A stretch of 6,217 nt of DNA from an uncultured Clostridia bacterium (lineage in GTDB: Bacteria > Bacillota > Clostridia > Christensenellales > Pumilibacteraceae): contig USEG01000057.1 of assembly GCA_900553555.1 (NCBI GenBank), positions 1-6,217 on the forward strand, given 5' to 3'. The notes beneath the pieces are model-generated. The model had not been told where the DNA came from, did not search any database, and was given only the letters and a program-made list of their open reading frames with translations. This document shows, piece after piece, positions 4,704 to 6,217 of the stretch. The translations under genes were made by a program, and so were the position numbers. The stretch's first letter is position 1; every line of letters starts with the position of its first letter.

Positions 4704-6217
4704 TTACAGCGGTAAATCTTTCTTGACAAATTTCCACGAACCCACTATATAGCCCACAAGACCTGCGGCAAGCAGTATGGCGAGCTTCCACACGAAGGTA
4801 AGCGTTCCCGCTGTGATGGACGCAACGTCGAACAGCGATATGACGGTAATGTAGTTGAAGTAGTTAAGCGACGACATGCGTACGATTGAAGGCAGTATGG
4901 GGCTGCCGAAAAGTCCCAGCATAGACGCCACCAGCGCGAATATGCTCAGGCCGCCGCCCAGCGCCATTGCGCGTTTGCTGCGGTCAAACCAGCAGGACGT
5001 AAGGAAACACAGTCCCGACAGACAGAACAGCACGAAGAACGCACCTACGTTAAGCAAAATCATCTGACCGTAAGTCAGCGACAGCTGGGTGTTTAGTATG
5101 GCCATGCACACGCAGCCCGTAACCGTCGTCATGCAGAACATGGCAAACAACGATCCCACCAGATACACCGCCTGCGTAAACACAACCGTCTGCCTTTTGG
5201 TGGAAGTTGACAGCACATACGCCATAGAACCGCTGTCCACCTGTCCCACTATCAGGTTGTTGGCTGCCATTATCATGTATATAATGGGCAGCAGCAGTCC
5301 GGCGAGCTTGTAATAAATAGAGCCGACCACCAGATTGTACAAATCCAATTCGCCCACTTCTTTAAGCGCGTCGCCCACCTTATCGGGCAGCGACGCCAGC
5401 AAAGACGACGCAATATCCGAAATGATGGCTTTGCGCGCGGCGGCGACTTCGGCCTCATAAGCCTCCTCGTCGATGATATTGCCGTCGCTGTCGGTGCTGT
5501 AATGCTGGCGGATTTTCTCCTCTTCGTATTCCATTCTGCCGCGGTAGGATATTGCGCCGGTAACGGCTATGTCCTTTACCGTGGGATAATCGTACCCGAA
5601 ACTCGCGTATTTTTCGCTGTCGATACCGTAAGAGGCAAGCTGCTGCAAAATAGCGTCCACGTTGTCTTGATCGGTCATGTTGACGGCAAGAAATACGCCC
5701 ACCAGCTCCTGCGCGCGCAGCTGACGGTAATTGACGCGCTCGACGCTGTCCGTATAATCGCTTTGCGTGCCTGCCTGTATGTCCTCCGACAAACGCTGCA
5801 TAAGCGTTTCGACGTCATAATATTCGGGATAGGAATCGCCGTTTTGCACAGCGACGTCATAAATAGCCTTTATAGCCGCTCCCATCTCGTTCTGCTCGTC
5901 CAGCTGCGGATACAAAATGCACATGGTCATAAAAAGATACTCGTCCGGATTTAATAAAGCCGTGCTGTCGTCGGGCAAATCGGCGTTTTCCTTTTTGAGA
6001 TTTTCGTTGTACTCCTTCACCTGCTGAGTGACAAATGTCGTCATCTGCTGCATTGCCGTCATATATGCCGACGCGGCAACGTCTTGCATATCCAGCGGAA
6101 TGGTCTGCGCCCACGACAAGACGGCAAGGGCGTATAACGTAGCATTGCTGTAATCGTTTACGGAAGGCATTGTGCCTATCCAGCTATCCATAGTCTGAGC
6201 CAACTGCTGTGCGGCGG
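4704..6217 (-). CDS. ABC-2 type transporter permease with a large extracytoplasmic segment, 5' end cut by window
   Basis: The frame is open to the right edge; a TTG at 6203 could be taken as a start, but the reading frame continues upstream and the expected first membrane helix is missing, so the N-terminus lies outside. Numbering from that TTG, residues 1-290 are hydrophilic, acidic and rich in D, E, Q, Y and A, with no membrane helix. About five hydrophobic segments follow, near 297-320, 338-368, 377-403, 413-435 and 467-489, and the protein ends in WKFVKKDLPL. The block VDSGSMAYVLSTSTKRQTVVF (322-342) is typical of ABC-2 permeases just after a membrane helix. A first helix, a long external loop and then five or six helices is the layout of the ABC2_membrane_3-like group. 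The partner ATPase is not in the window and would be expected upstream. Substrate is unknown; export of a peptide, lipid or antibiotic is possible. The TerB-like gene follows after 38 bases. Confidence 0.85.
   Translation of the reverse strand, partial: AAQQLAQTMDSWIGTMPSVNDYSNATLYALAVLSWAQTIPLDMQDVAASAYMTAMQQMTTFVTQQVKEYNENLKKENADLPDDSTALLNPDEYLFMTMCILYPQLDEQNEMGAAIKAIYDVAVQNGDSYPEYYDVETLMQRLSEDIQAGTQSDYTDSVERVNYRQLRAQELVGVFLAVNMTDQDNVDAILQQLASYGIDSEKYASFGYDYPTVKDIAVTGAISYRGRMEYEEEKIRQHYSTDSDGNIIDEEAYEAEVAAARKAIISDIASSLLASLPDKVGDALKEVGELDLYNLVVGSIYYKLAGLLLPIIYMIMAANNLIVGQVDSGSMAYVLSTSTKRQTVVFTQAVYLVGSLFAMFCMTTVTGCVCMAILNTQLSLTYGQMILLNVGAFFVLFCLSGLCFLTSCWFDRSKRAMALGGGLSIFALVASMLGLFGSPILPSIVRMSSLNYFNYITVISLFDVASITAGTLTFVWKLAILLAAGLVGYIVGSWKFVKKDLPL

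Noticed and set aside
4666..4791. N-terminal extension of the TerB-like protein (to 191 residues)
   Set aside because: The extension overlaps the end of the permease, reads as Arg/Cys-rich filler, and skips the strong GGGAGGAG site placed for the ATG at 4665.
5502..5954. 150-codon frame on the plus strand opposite the permease
   Set aside because: Antisense shadow in the region coding for the hydrophilic segment of the permease; no SD, no domain.
6186..6203. TTG at 6203 or ATG at 6191 as the true start of the permease
   Set aside because: The frame stays open to the window edge, no SD is seen before either codon, and the expected N-terminal membrane helix would be missing.

Overview
The window looks like chromosomal DNA of a Gram-positive-type bacterium, most likely a Clostridia-like member of the Bacillota. 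This rests on roughly even base composition, purine-rich Shine-Dalgarno (SD) sites (GGGAGGAG, GAGAGGAA, GGAGGG), frequent ATA isoleucine codons, intrinsic terminators, and a GT4 glycosyltransferase paired with a PlsC-like acyltransferase. The assignment is an inference; no marker in the window fixes a genus. TGA is used as a stop.

All six supportable genes lie on the minus strand, so transcription runs from high to low coordinates. They form three blocks. (1) 6217-4216: the 3' part of an ABC-2 type membrane permease, cut by the window edge, then a small TerB-like protein, closed by a strong hairpin terminator at 4152-4191. (2) 4112-2172: an extended -10 promoter drives a PlsC-like acyltransferase whose 3' end overlaps the start of a GT4 glycosyltransferase by 56 bases; a second hairpin terminator lies at 2122-2154. 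This pair plausibly makes or remodels a membrane glycolipid. (3) 2091-1: a promoter whose predicted start site falls on the rsmA (ksgA) start codon, the 16S rRNA dimethyladenosine transferase gene, and 49 bases further on a protein with an AlbA_2 (Schlafen-type) N-terminal domain and a RecG-C/HATPase_c_4-like C-terminal domain. That last gene runs off the left edge.

No tRNA, rRNA, CRISPR array, insertion sequence or phage gene was seen, and no gap exceeds 300 bases. The window reads mainly as ordinary housekeeping and envelope genes. The more notable points are the possible leaderless start of rsmA, the overlapping acyltransferase/glycosyltransferase pair with non-canonical acyltransferase motifs, the permease with a very large extracytoplasmic segment next to a TerB-like protein, and the AlbA_2 protein downstream of rsmA. 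I found no convincing new multi-gene system.
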